Notes: a model not told the origin generated them from the letters alone. 64,000 nucleotides of DNA from Klebsiella spallanzanii (GCF_902158555.1 NZ_CABGGS010000034.1:283771-347770); one strand, 5' to 3'. Positions 42,164 to 50,642 are shown, counted from the stretch's first letter. Made by a program: numbers and translations.

Positions 42164-43191
42164 AAGGTTATATTCAGACCGTTACGGGCCCCATACGTAA
42201 AGAGGACATGGGGTTAACTTTGCCACACGAACATCTTTTTAATGACCTCTCTTCCGTTGTCGATAAACCCTTTTACCGCTGGTCTGAGCAGATTGTAGGC
42301 TCCTGCGTTTGCGCCGGGAATCAGTGGGCGCTCAAACACGATCCCTATTGCTGCGCAGATAACATGAGCAAAAAGGATATCGATGACGTTATTGAGGAGA
42401 TTAAAAGTTTCATGGCGCTCGGTGGGAAAACCATCGTCGACGCTACCGGTTCAGAGTCCATTGGCCGCGATCCGCTGTCTCTTCAGGAAGTTGCTCTGCG
42501 TACTGGTATCAACATCGTTGCCTCCTCAGGCCCCTACCTTGAAAAATTTGAAGGGGAAAAGCTGCACCAACAGGTTGAAACGCTGGCCAGGATAATCGTT
42601 CGGGAACTGAATGAGGGAATTGCCGACACGGGTATTCGGGCGGGAATGATTGGCGAAATTGGCGTCTCGCCGGAATTCACCGACGCGGAGAAAAACGGCC
42701 TGCGTGCTGCCTCTCTGGCCCAGAAAGACAACCCGGATGTCGCAATCAATATTCATATGCCCGGCTGGTTAAGGCGCGGCGATGAAGTTCTGGATATTGT
42801 TCTCAAGGAAATGGGCGTTTCACCAGAAAAGGTTTCCCTTGCCCATTCGGATCCGTCCGGAAAAGATCTTGATTATCAACGTCGAATGCTCGACCGAGGC
42901 GTCTGGCTGGAGTTTGATATGATTGGGCTGGATATTACTTTTCCAAAAGAAGGTGTGGCACCGGGGGTACAGGAAACGGCGGATGCCGTCAGCAGGCTGA
43001 TTGAGCTGGGTTACGGAAACCAGATAGTGTTAAGTCATGATGTTTTCTTAAAACAAATGTGGGCAAAACATGGGGGCAATGGATGGGGCTTTGTACCCAA
43101 TGTCTTTCTGGGCTATCTGGCCAGTCGCGGAATCGATCAGGAGTCGATTAAAAAGCTCTGTATAGACAATCCGGCAAATCTACTTGCCTGA
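42160..43191 (+). CDS. Phosphotriesterase-family hydrolase
   Basis: A 343-residue PTE-like enzyme with LPHEHLFNDL (HxH), AGMIGEIGVSP where Glu takes the place of the bridging Lys, then INIHMPG, LAHSDPSGKD and LSHDVFLK for the remaining metal ligands. Php-type proteins with Glu as bridge occur in this family. It is the last gene of the four-gene kinase operon and might act as a lactonase or carboxylesterase on the transported compound. It differs clearly from the other PTE protein in this window (34904-35875), so the two are not a recent duplication. A REP pair follows its stop codon. Confidence 0.87.
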   Translation: MKGYIQTVTGPIRKEDMGLTLPHEHLFNDLSSVVDKPFYRWSEQIVGSCVCAGNQWALKHDPYCCADNMSKKDIDDVIEEIKSFMALGGKTIVDATGSESIGRDPLSLQEVALRTGINIVASSGPYLEKFEGEKLHQQVETLARIIVRELNEGIADTGIRAGMIGEIGVSPEFTDAEKNGLRAASLAQKDNPDVAINIHMPGWLRRGDEVLDIVLKEMGVSPEKVSLAHSDPSGKDLDYQRRMLDRGVWLEFDMIGLDITFPKEGVAPGVQETADAVSRLIELGYGNQIVLSHDVFLKQMWAKHGGNGWGFVPNVFLGYLASRGIDQESIKKLCIDNPANLLA

Positions 43192-43192
43192 C

Positions 43193-43292
43193 GCCCGGTG
43201 GCGGCTAGCGCCTTACCGGGCCTACGGAAAATGCACAATTTATTGATATTGTGGGTTTTGTAGGCCTGGCAAGGCGTCAGCCGTCGCCCGGC
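43193..43292. repeat. Paired REP elements (BIME), copy 1
   Basis: Two inverted units, GCCCGGTGG...ACCGGGCCTAC and GTAGGCCTGG...CGCCCGGC, face each other across a short AT-rich linker containing ATTGTGGGTTTT. The same arrangement recurs at 57370-57470, nearly identical. Such elements lie at operon ends and bind IHF or gyrase or stabilise RNA; here it follows the phosphotriesterase gene. Confidence 0.85.
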
Positions 43293-43330
43293 AGAAACGC
43301 TCGCCATGCTAACAGGATTTAAGCATCCCT

Positions 43331-44131
43331 TCACCCAACTAAACCACGAGCGCGCAGCACTTCGCCAACCACCGATACCGCAGAAAAGGCGTTTGGCCAT
43401 CCGGCATAGAAAGCGGCATGGGCGACGATCTCCCCTGCCTCCTGCGCGGTGAGACCATTGTCCATCGCCCGGTTCAGATGGTAGCCAATCTGCGCGCTTT
43501 GCCCGGAGGCAATCAGCGCGCTGACCGTCACCAGGCTGCGGTCGCGCGGCTTCAACCCCGGCCTCTGCCACAGATCCAGAAATAGCGGGTTGGTTGTAAA
43601 CTTCACAAGGCCAGGAGAAATCGCGCCAACATTCTCTTCTACCGTTGTTGAGCGCTGGTTTTCTGCCTCCTGATTAAGAGGAAGCAGTTCCGGCGAAGCC
43701 GAAGCCAACTGCTCGCGGCGAATACCCCGAGCGGCAAAAATATCTTTCGTCACCGCAATAGCGGCCATGGCGCTTGGCCAGCCGGAATAAAAGGCCAGAT
43801 GAGTGATGATTTCAGAGATTTCAGCCGCAGTGACCTCGTTATTCAAAGCAACGTCAACATAGTGTTTCAGTTCAATGGGTTGATTACGGGCGATCAGAAT
43901 AGCGACGGTGACAATACTCCGGTCGCGACGCGATAGTTCAGCTCTCTGCCAGAGATCGTCTGCCAGCACCTCGCTGCCGAAACGGGCAAGCGCGGGCGCA
44001 ACGGATTGAATATCCTCAACGGACAATGCGGATGGACTAAGTTGAGCCATTTTTTCACCTCTTCTTTCTTCGGCCTGGACAGGAGCGTCCAGCACCAATG
44101 ATATTGCCGCAGCGGCAATAAAAGCGTTCAC
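43331..44131 (-). CDS. Exported carboxymuconolactone-decarboxylase-family protein
   Basis: A 266-residue protein with a likely signal peptide (cleavage near PVQAEE, residue 21). Two CMD domains (about 40-130 and 160-260) each carry SRRDRSIVTVAILIA / KPRDRSLVTVSALIA and a helix with HLAFYSGWPSAMAAI / HAAFYAGWPNAFSAV. The catalytic CxxC of AhpD-type proteins is missing; His and Tyr remain. Two-domain CMD proteins may be decarboxylases or peroxide-related. It is the last gene of a three-gene run with a flavodoxin-fold remnant and LysR regulator. Confidence 0.85.
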   Translation of the reverse strand: MNAFIAAAAISLVLDAPVQAEERRGEKMAQLSPSALSVEDIQSVAPALARFGSEVLADDLWQRAELSRRDRSIVTVAILIARNQPIELKHYVDVALNNEVTAAEISEIITHLAFYSGWPSAMAAIAVTKDIFAARGIRREQLASASPELLPLNQEAENQRSTTVEENVGAISPGLVKFTTNPLFLDLWQRPGLKPRDRSLVTVSALIASGQSAQIGYHLNRAMDNGLTAQEAGEIVAHAAFYAGWPNAFSAVSVVGEVLRARGLVG

Positions 44132-44152
44132 GATAAACTCCTTGTCGGCAAG

Positions 44153-44416
44153 TTAGTCCGTCAGTCTTTCCACCAGCAGGCGCTGATACTCAGGCAACTG
44201 GCTGCGGCTGGCGCTTTGAAAAACCAGCGGAGGAAGCCAGGCCCGCGCAGCCTCCTCAAGGCCTTTGGTCATGACCGATTGTTCCGGATAAGGATGAGAG
44301 ACGATGACCAGCGTTTTGATCTCAGCAGCAGTAGCGATACTGGTATAGCTCAGCAGAAATATGACGATGGCCAAAAACCAAAATTGGCAAGGGATATTGC
44401 GGTGTGGGTATTTCAT
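44153..44416 (-). pseudogene. NAD(P)H oxidoreductase (flavodoxin fold), internally deleted
   Basis: From the ATG at 44416 (GGAGACC upstream) the reading frame gives 87 residues with an N-terminal signal-like segment. The flavodoxin-fold start KTLVIVSHPYPEQSVMTKGL is typical of KefF/MdaB-like NAD(P)H oxidoreductases. After about residue 58 it jumps to LPPLVFQSASRSQLPEYQRLLVERL, which looks like the C-terminal helix region of the same family. About 100-120 central residues, including the FMN and active-site loops, are missing, with the frame retained. Probably non-functional. It sits between LysR and CMD genes, which are often linked to such oxidoreductases. Confidence 0.65.
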
Positions 44417-44515
44417 CGAGGTCTCCTTCTCTTTTGCCACAAGGGTAAGGTGCGCAATAAGAAGGAGCCAGCCCTTGCTATCGAATGGGCCTGTGAATGA
44501 TTTTCATCAATCAGA

Positions 44516-45220
44516 CTACAGACCGAGCGGTTTTAGCTCGCGGACGAGCGAGATTAATAAGCGCAGCCCGGTTGGCAGCTGATGACGGCTGGAATAATAA
44601 ATATAAAATCCAGGTCCCCAGGATGCCCAGTCGCTCAGCACCAGGCGCAAACGCCCTTCTCTGACGTGCTGTGCAATCAGCGGTTCCGGGAGGTACATCA
44701 GGCCGAATCCTTGCAGGATAGCCACCACGCCCGTTTCCGCCTGATCGACCGTTAACAAAGGAGGCACTTTAATGGTGAGCTGTTCTTCACCCCGCTCAAA
44801 CTCCCATTTGTAGATCCTGTTATTTCCCAGACGATTGCTGACGCAACGGTGCTGGTGAAGATCGTCAGGATGCTGGGGTACGCCGAAGCGAGCCAGATAT
44901 TCCGGGGATGCGGCAACAACCCAACGAACGTCGGCGGACAGACGCTGCGCCACCATATCTTCAGGCACGGTGGCGGTATCAATGGATGCCACCGGTTCGC
45001 TTACCGCCTGAGCCAGGCTCTCTCCTGCCGCCGTCAGGGTGACGCTTTTGGTCGTACGGTTCAGCAGACGGACGCCCAACCGCGCCTCAAACCCCTTCAG
45101 GGCGTGGCTCAGCGTTGATGCGCTCACGCCAAGTTCGACGGCAGCCTTACTAAAACTGTGATGCCGTGCGATGGCGCAAAAATAAAGAAGATCGGCCATA
45201 TCGGCACGGTTCAGATTCAT
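44516..45220 (-). pseudogene. LysR-family regulator, apparently internally truncated
   Basis: The 234-residue product is shorter than the normal 290-310. The winged HTH (LLYFCAIARHHSFSKAAVELGVSASTLSHALKGFEARLGVRLLNRTTKSVTLT, 9-62) is intact. At about residue 76-80 the sequence goes straight from GESLAQAVSEPVASID to TATVPEDMVAQRL, skipping the linker helix and roughly the first 60 residues of the effector domain. The rest (VVAASPEYLARFGVPQHPDDL, LPEPLIAQHVREGRLRLVLSDW) is regular. DNA-binding may survive; effector sensing is doubtful. The family is LysR, acting on the downstream oxidoreductase/CMD pair. Confidence 0.6.
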
Positions 45221-45359
45221 ACGGTCTCGCTAAGGTAATAGAAACTAAGCTGAAAATTCACGGTACCCTGACTCAATACCTTAATGCAATGCACGACTTC
45301 ACGCCTACATTGTCCAGCGTATTATCAATGATTGATTCGTCGTGCCAATAATTCTAACG

Positions 45360-45393
45360 TTGACATTGACCCTGAGAACTAGTTTACTAGTAC
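45360..45393 (+). promoter_or_regulatory. trp promoter with TrpR operator
   Basis: A TTGACA -35 (45360-45365), 17-base spacer and TTTACT -10 (45383-45388) overlap the operator GAACTAGTTTACTAGTAC (45376-45393). The E. coli trp operator is, from memory, GAACTAGTTAACTAGTAC, so only one base differs. TrpR bound to tryptophan should repress here. The spacing to the leader ATG matches the E. coli trp leader. Confidence 0.9.
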
Positions 45394-45419
45394 AAATTCT
45401 ATTTCTCAGGTATCGAACA

Positions 45420-45473
45420 ATGCAACACATCATCATGATGACTCTGCACGGCTGGTGGCGTACTTCCCGATAA
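45420..45473 (+). CDS. trpL: trp leader peptide (TrpL)
   Basis: A 17-residue leader MQHIIMMTLHGWWRTSR with tandem Trp codons at positions 12-13. It corresponds to E. coli TrpL, which ends KGWWRTS. The AGGTATCGAACA before the ATG resembles the E. coli leader site. Ribosome stalling at the two Trp codons when tryptophan is scarce should favour the antiterminator and allow trpBA transcription. It is too short for ordinary gene finders. The bases after the stop (ACGGGCAGT) are conserved with E. coli region 2. Confidence 0.93.
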   Translation: MQHIIMMTLHGWWRTSR

Positions 45474-45515
45474 CGGGCAGTATCGTCACGTCTGCAGTTT
45501 GCACACCGATACCCG

Positions 45516-45540
45516 GCCCGCCAAGAGCGGGCTTTTTTTT
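45516..45540 (+). terminator. trp attenuator terminator (3:4 hairpin)
   Basis: GCCCGC-CAAGA-GCGGGC followed by TTTTTTTT forms a classic intrinsic terminator at the E. coli position, 42 bases after the leader stop. Upstream complementary elements around 45474-45515 provide the alternative pairings. It is placed about 150 bases before trpB, so it controls trpBA directly. Confidence 0.92.
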
Positions 45541-45689
45541 GTCCAGATTTTACGCATACGGTACGCACACCGTAAAACAAGCAGCCGGGAACCGCTGCGC
45601 AGGCCCTGGTTTCACTTCACGTGCAGAGTCCTTTCCGGGAACGATGGACCCCGGATTAGCAGGCACTGCGCATACATCAAGGAGCAATA

Positions 45690-46883
45690 ATGAGTACATT
45701 ACTCAACCCCTACTTTGGCGAATTCGGCGGTATGTACGTTCCGCAGGTCCTTATTCCCGCGCTACGTCAGCTGGAAGAAGCGTTTGTTAGCGCCCGCGAA
45801 GATCCGCTCTTTCAGGCTGAATTTACCCATCTCCTGAAAAACTACGCCGGTCGTCCGACGGCGCTGACCAAATGCCGCAACCTTACGCAAGGTACCCGCA
45901 CCACTCTGTACCTCAAACGTGAAGATCTGCTGCACGGCGGCGCGCATAAGACTAACCAGGTACTCGGCCAGGCGCTGCTGGCAAAGCGAATGGGTAAAAC
46001 CGAGATTATTGCTGAAACCGGAGCCGGGCAGCACGGCGTGGCGTCGGCATTAGCCAGCGCGCTGCTAGGCCTGAAATGCCGCATCTATATGGGGGCGAAA
46101 GATATCGAACGCCAGTCGCCCAACGTTTTTCGCATGCGCCTGATGGGAGCGGAAGTCATCCCCGTTCACAGCGGTTCATCCACGCTAAAAGATGCCTCAA
46201 ACGAGGCGCTACGCGACTGGTCCGGTAGCTATGAAACCGCTCACTTTATGCTGGGCACCGCTGCCGGGCCACACCCATTCCCGACTATCGTGCGTGAATT
46301 CCAGCGCATCATCGGCGAAGAGACCAGAGTACAGATACAGGAAAAAGAGGGACGCCTGCCGGATGCCGTTATCGCCTGCGTGGGCGGCGGCTCCAACGCC
46401 ATCGGCATGTTTGCTGACTTTATCGATACCCCTCAGGTCGGACTGATTGGCGTTGAGCCTGCGGGCCACGGTATTGAGACCGGTGAACACGGCGCGCCGT
46501 TAAAGCACGGGCGTACCGGTATCTACTTCGGTATGAAAGCCCCGATGATGCAGACTGATGAAGGTCAAATTAAAGAATCGTGCTCCATTTCCGCAGGCCT
46601 CGATTTCCCGGCCGTCGGGCCGCAGCACGCTTATCTCAACAGCATTGGCCGCGCAGAATACGTCTCTGTGACCGACGATGAAGCGCTGGCAGCATTTAAA
46701 ACCCTGAGCCGCGCTGAAGGGATTATTCCTGCGCTGGAGTCCTCCCACGCCCTCGCGCACGCCCTGCGAATGATGCGCAAAAATCCGGACAAAGAGCAGT
46801 TGCTGGTGGTGAATCTTTCCGGGCGCGGCGATAAAGATATCTTTACCGTACACGACATTCTGCAAGCGAGAGGAGAAATGTGA
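45690..46883 (+). CDS. trpB: Tryptophan synthase beta chain, stand-alone locus
   Basis: A 397-residue protein with [16 protein letters not shown] at the start, PLP lysine in [19 protein letters not shown] (about residue 87), [15 protein letters not shown] for the phosphate loop, and [18 protein letters not shown]. It condenses indole with serine in the alpha2beta2 complex. The ATG follows AAGGAGC. Sequence differs from E. coli TrpB by many substitutions (for example [14 protein letters not shown]), more than I would expect for the orthologue in a close relative, which suggests a second copy. trpE, trpD and trpC are absent upstream; attenuator sequence precedes it instead. Confidence 0.95.
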   Translation: MSTLLNPYFGEFGGMYVPQVLIPALRQLEEAFVSAREDPLFQAEFTHLLKNYAGRPTALTKCRNLTQGTRTTLYLKREDLLHGGAHKTNQVLGQALLAKRMGKTEIIAETGAGQHGVASALASALLGLKCRIYMGAKDIERQSPNVFRMRLMGAEVIPVHSGSSTLKDASNEALRDWSGSYETAHFMLGTAAGPHPFPTIVREFQRIIGEETRVQIQEKEGRLPDAVIACVGGGSNAIGMFADFIDTPQVGLIGVEPAGHGIETGEHGAPLKHGRTGIYFGMKAPMMQTDEGQIKESCSISAGLDFPAVGPQHAYLNSIGRAEYVSVTDDEALAAFKTLSRAEGIIPALESSHALAHALRMMRKNPDKEQLLVVNLSGRGDKDIFTVHDILQARGEM

Positions 46884-47686
46884 TGGAACGCTATAACGAT
46901 GTATTTGCTCAACTCAAAGACCGTGGAGAAGGCGCATTCGTCCCCTTCGTGATGCTGGGCGACCCGGGACCAGAACTCTCGCTGCAAATTATCGACGCGT
47001 TGGTTGCCGGCGGGGCCGATGCGCTGGAGCTGGGGATCCCGTTCTCCGATCCGCTGGCTGACGGCCCGACGATTCAAAACGCTGCCCTGCGCGCTTTTTC
47101 TTCCGATGTCACCCCTGCCCGCTGCTTCGATATGCTGGCGGCTATCCGCGCGAAATATCCCGCCCTCCCAATCGGCCTGCTGATGTACGCCAATCTGGTA
47201 TACAACCGGGGAATCGATACGTTTTATGCCGATTGCGCCCGCGTTGGAGTCGATTCCGTGCTGGTAGCGGACGTTCCGTTCGAAGAGTCTGCGCCGTTTC
47301 GCCAGGCGGCAATGCGCCACAATGTTGCGCCTATTTTTATCTGTCCGCCCAACGCTGACGATGCGCTACTGCGACAAATTGCCGCTCACGGTCGCGGTTA
47401 CACCTACCTGCTGTCGCGGGCGGGGGTAACCGGAGCCGAAAATCGCGGCGCTCTGCCGCTGCATCACCTGGTGGCGAAACTCAACGAGTATCAAGCGCCG
47501 CCGGTGCTTCAGGGTTTCGGAATTTCAACTCCGGAGCAGGTTGTGGACGCATTAAAAGCGGGGGCTGTCGGGGCGATTTCCGGTTCAGCGATTGTGAAAA
47601 TTATTGAGCAACATCTGGACGATCGGAATGCCATGCTGGCTCAGTTGAAGGACTTCGCCCTCAGCCTGAAAGCAGCAACCATCTGA
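46883..47686 (+). CDS. trpA: Tryptophan synthase alpha chain
   Basis: A 267-residue TIM barrel from the ATG at 46883 (overlapping the trpB stop as TGATG, as in E. coli). The catalytic Glu lies in [14 protein letters not shown] and [19 protein letters not shown], and the Asp in [32 protein letters not shown] and [10 protein letters not shown] phosphate-binding segments are also present. It converts indole-glycerol phosphate to indole, so an IGP source (trpC) must lie elsewhere. No gene of the tryptophan pathway follows. Confidence 0.95.
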   Translation: MERYNDVFAQLKDRGEGAFVPFVMLGDPGPELSLQIIDALVAGGADALELGIPFSDPLADGPTIQNAALRAFSSDVTPARCFDMLAAIRAKYPALPIGLLMYANLVYNRGIDTFYADCARVGVDSVLVADVPFEESAPFRQAAMRHNVAPIFICPPNADDALLRQIAAHGRGYTYLLSRAGVTGAENRGALPLHHLVAKLNEYQAPPVLQGFGISTPEQVVDALKAGAVGAISGSAIVKIIEQHLDDRNAMLAQLKDFALSLKAATI

Positions 47687-47719
47687 CCGGCATAGCACAA
47701 CGTTAAGGCGTTAAAAATA

Positions 47720-47749
47720 CCGGTTATTGCGGTTAACCGCAGTAACCGG
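47720..47749. terminator. Hairpin after trpA, serving the leftward gene fragment
   Basis: CCGGTTA-T-TGCGG-TTAA-CCGCA-G-TAACCGG is a nearly perfect stem. A TATTTTT tract follows it on the minus strand, so it is best as the terminator of the leftward YbaK-like fragment, whose stop codon it overlaps. It may also end the trpBA transcript. Confidence 0.7.
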
Positions 47750-48056
47750 CAACACCACCGACCTGCTGAAATGCATGCGTGCAATAGAATAGTGTAGAGA
47801 GCCGGGAATCCCCCATTTCTCTGGCTAACGCCTTCAGATCGGCCCTCTTTTCACCATCGAGAATATAAAGGTAGAAATGACGTCCGTTGCTGTTTTTTAA
47901 GAGCATATTTTTCAGCAGTTGCGCGGGAAGCCTCACCGCATAGCGCTCTCGATCGCCGACGCTGTTCATTGCCGGATGTTCAATGTAGCGATAATCGATA
48001 TTCAGATTATTAAGCAACTGGAGTAATTCATCCTGATTCAAAGCTTGTATACCCAC
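47733..48056 (-). pseudogene. Truncated YbaK/ProX-type aminoacyl-tRNA deacylase-like protein
   Basis: The 107-residue frame begins MGIQALNQDELLQLLNNLNI, then DYRYIEHPAMNSVGDRERYAVRLP, with KNMLLKNSNGRHFYLYILDGEKRADLKALAREMGDSRLSTL. These are N-terminal and central segments of the YbaK/ProX fold that hydrolyses mischarged Ala-tRNAPro or Cys-tRNAPro. Normal proteins have 150-170 residues, including GVTPGSVSPFGL and the end of the active site; here the frame ends abruptly in AFQQVGGVAGYCG inside a hairpin. Probably a truncated remnant. Confidence 0.6.
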
Positions 48057-48083
48057 ATTGGCGCGACCTGGGATCCTGACGGA

Positions 48084-48467
48084 TTAGTATCGGTAAACGG
48101 CTTCGATATTGTAGCCATCCGGATCGAGAACATAGGCTGCATAGTAGCCGCCGCCGTACTGCGGCCGCAGGCCTGGCGCACCGTTATCATGACCACCGGC
48201 ATTCAGGGCCGCCTGATAAAACGCGATGACCTCCTCTTGCGAATGCGCGCGAAAGGCGATGTGGGTCCGGGGAACATAGGGAACCCCAACGGTTATCCAG
48301 AACGTTTCCGCCGCCAGCTCCAGCCCGGTCTTTTGCAGATTGCCAAATCCGGCCCGTTCCCCCGGAGGGGCCTTGCTGATCCCGAGACCCAGAGCAGAGA
48401 GAGCCGAAGTGTAGAAAACTTTACTGCGCTCGAATTGGGTAACGGTAATACCGGTATGATCAAACAT
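48084..48467 (-). CDS. VOC-family (glyoxalase/bleomycin-resistance fold) protein
   Basis: The ATG at 48467 (AGGGAGAAA upstream) gives 127 residues. FDHTGITVTQFERSKVFYTSALSALGLG is the usual first VOC module, RTHIAFRAHSQEEVIAFYQAALNAGG and YYAAYVLDPDGYNIEAVYRY the second. His and Glu of the metal site are in DHTGI and NIEAV. Members include glyoxalase I, fosfomycin or bleomycin resistance proteins and dioxygenases; this one has no clear substrate. It has no operon partner visible. Confidence 0.82.
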   Translation of the reverse strand: MFDHTGITVTQFERSKVFYTSALSALGLGISKAPPGERAGFGNLQKTGLELAAETFWITVGVPYVPRTHIAFRAHSQEEVIAFYQAALNAGGHDNGAPGLRPQYGGGYYAAYVLDPDGYNIEAVYRY

Positions 48468-48786
48468 AAATTTCTCCCTGGAAAATGAGTCTCGTATCCC
48501 TGCGGTGCAAAGCATCGGACCAGATAGCCCCCGAGCATTCACAGTTGTTATAATAATAACCGTTTAACCTGCGGCAGACTGTGATACTACGGACATCTTA
48601 GCCAACGTTTTCAGTGAATCAACGCTTGCTGCTCTGGCGAAGATACTGCAAAATCGAGCAATCAAATCCCCCTTAAAACATCATTCAAGCATTATTGAGC
48701 ATGTGAATGATACTGTCTCCTGGCGGCATCTGTGTGATACCTGCTGAGTACAGGGAAGTCTTACGTTCTTACTAAAAGGAAAGTCA
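48468..48786. other. Intergenic interval with no gene seen
   Basis: The 319-base interval between the VOC gene and the MFS gene has moderate AT content. I see no plausible reading frame with a ribosome site and no repeat; it holds the two divergent promoters. TCAATGC precedes the MFS start after AAAAGGAAAG. Confidence 0.4.
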
Positions 48787-49926
48787 ATGCACGCACCTGC
48801 ATCAAACGCCAGCCAGCCCTTAGCGACGCGTATTGCATTCTTTATTTCCGGTTTTGCCACCGCAACCTGGGCAGTACTTGTACCCTTCGCCAAAAGCAAT
48901 ACGGCAGTTAACGATGCCATGCTGGGTACGCTATTGCTGTGCCTGGGGATGGGAGCGCTCATCGCGATGCCGCTCACCGGTATACTGACCAGCCGCTACG
49001 GCTGTCGCCGGGTGATCGTGTCATCCGTCGCTATCGTCATCATATCTCTGCCGCTGCTGGCCACCATTAACAATGCCTGGCTGCTCAGCATCGCGCTGCT
49101 GATATTTGGCGTCGGTATTGGCGTGACGGATTGCGCGATGAATATTCAGGCTATCATTGTCGAGCGTCAGGCAAGCAAAGCCTTGATGTCCGGATTTCAT
49201 GGTATGTATAGCGTGGGCGGTATCGCAGGCGCGGGTGTAATGACTCTCTTTCTTACCCTCGGCCTGAGCGCCTTTTCCGCCACGCTGTTAGTGGTGCTGA
49301 TCGTTGCCGGACTGATGCTTATCAGCATCAAAGGTCTGTTACCGTGGGCCAACCCCTCCAGCGGGCCCGCGCTGGCGGTACCCCACGGCGTCGTTCTATT
49401 GATCGGCATTATCTGCTTCGCCGTCTTTCTGGCCGAAGGCACGGTACTCGACTGGAGCGCCGTCTTTTTAACCGAAGTTCGCGGTATGCCGGAGAATCTT
49501 GGTGGACTCGGTTTTGCCTTCTTTTCCGTGGCAATGACCGTTGTTCGACTGAGCGGCGACCGTATGATGACGCGGTTTGGCTTTATACCGCTGGTTTTTG
49601 GCGGCGCTATTCTGGCCGCTATCGGCTTTTGTCTGGTGATTTTTGTCCCCGCCTGGACGCTATCGCTGCTGGGCTATGTGCTGGTCGGCGCGGGCTGCGC
49701 CAATATTGTCCCTGCGATGTTCTCAGCCGTGGGTCGCCAGCAAATAATGCCTCAGTCAGTGGCGGTTCCCGCAATTACCACCATGGGCTATCTGGGCGTC
49801 CTGGCAGGGCCTGCGCTGATTGGTTACGTTGCCCACCTTAGCTCATTAACCTATGCCTTTATTTTTATCACCGTGTTGATGCTGATTGTTGCCGGTATGT
49901 CGCGCTCGGTTGCACCGGAAAAGTAG
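48787..49926 (+). CDS. MFS transporter
   Basis: A 379-residue protein with twelve predicted membrane helices and the MFS loop-2/3 motif in SRYGCRRVIVSS (about residues 62-74). ISGFATATWAVLVPFAKSN starts helix 1, and FHGMYSVGGIAGAGVMTLF lies in the central half. I recognise the superfamily, in the YbjJ-like branch, but not the substrate. The start has an AAAGGAAAG ribosome site, and a monocistronic unit is likely. Confidence 0.87.
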   Translation: MHAPASNASQPLATRIAFFISGFATATWAVLVPFAKSNTAVNDAMLGTLLLCLGMGALIAMPLTGILTSRYGCRRVIVSSVAIVIISLPLLATINNAWLLSIALLIFGVGIGVTDCAMNIQAIIVERQASKALMSGFHGMYSVGGIAGAGVMTLFLTLGLSAFSATLLVVLIVAGLMLISIKGLLPWANPSSGPALAVPHGVVLLIGIICFAVFLAEGTVLDWSAVFLTEVRGMPENLGGLGFAFFSVAMTVVRLSGDRMMTRFGFIPLVFGGAILAAIGFCLVIFVPAWTLSLLGYVLVGAGCANIVPAMFSAVGRQQIMPQSVAVPAITTMGYLGVLAGPALIGYVAHLSSLTYAFIFITVLMLIVAGMSRSVAPEK

Positions 49927-50042
49927 ACATATTCACGGCGACAACCAGAGACGAGAAACCATCAGGGTGGTATACACAGGCTACCGCCCTGATAAACTAA
50001 CCACTTAAGACAAGCTCATTTTTATTCAATAGAGGCGCGTCT

Positions 50043-50642
50043 ATGTTATCTGATTGCGATAAAGCGATTGTCCTGCTGCATGAAATCTACGGCATCAATG
50101 CGCATATTCAACGAACCGCAGATACCTGGAGAAGCCGCGGTTTTGATGTTTTTATTCCGCCGCTGTTTCCCCACTCAGCACCTTTTCGCTATGAGCAACA
50201 GGACATCGCCTATCGCCATTTTTGCGACAATGTCGGCTTTGATACCTCCGGCATCGTATCCCTGTTGACTGAGCTAAGAGCAAAATATGGCACGCTGATA
50301 CTCATCGGCTACAGCGTCGGCGCAACGTTAGGCTGGCTGGCCGCCAGAAGCGGGCTCTGTGACGGCGCGGTTTGCCACTATGGCTCGCGGATCCGCCAGT
50401 TCAGCGACACAGCGCCGCCCTGCCCAACGCTTGTTATTATCGCCAGCGATGAGCCTGCGTTCGATCCTCGCGAAATGCAATATGAACTGGAGAGACACCC
50501 TTCCGTGACCTGCCGCATGTTCAACGCGCAACACGGCTTTTGTGATGCGGATAGTCTGGCCTGGGACGCGTGCCTTGCGCAGCAGGCAGCCGAAGCCGCA
50601 GAAATTTTCATCTCTCTGACTCAGCAGAAACTGGAGGCATAA
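50043..50642 (+). CDS. Dienelactone-hydrolase-family protein
   Basis: A 199-residue alpha/beta hydrolase. AIVLLHEIYGINAHIQRTADTWRSRGFDVFIP is the family start, and LIGYSVGATLGWLAAR carries the nucleophile elbow with Ser where dienelactone hydrolase has Cys. DEPAFDPREMQYELE holds the acid and FNAQHGFCDADS the His. A hydrolase of a lactone or ester is likely; the substrate is unknown. RBS GAGGCG is near the ATG. Confidence 0.85.
   Translation: MLSDCDKAIVLLHEIYGINAHIQRTADTWRSRGFDVFIPPLFPHSAPFRYEQQDIAYRHFCDNVGFDTSGIVSLLTELRAKYGTLILIGYSVGATLGWLAARSGLCDGAVCHYGSRIRQFSDTAPPCPTLVIIASDEPAFDPREMQYELERHPSVTCRMFNAQHGFCDADSLAWDACLAQQAAEAAEIFISLTQQKLEA

Noticed and set aside
45455-45790. 111-residue open frame spanning the trp attenuator
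   Set aside because: It runs through the leader, terminator and the trpB start in another frame; the region is explained by trpL, attenuator and trpB.
46631-47320. 229-residue open frame antisense to trpB/trpA
   Set aside because: Both real genes are recognisable enzymes; the antisense frame is Arg/Ser-rich shadow.
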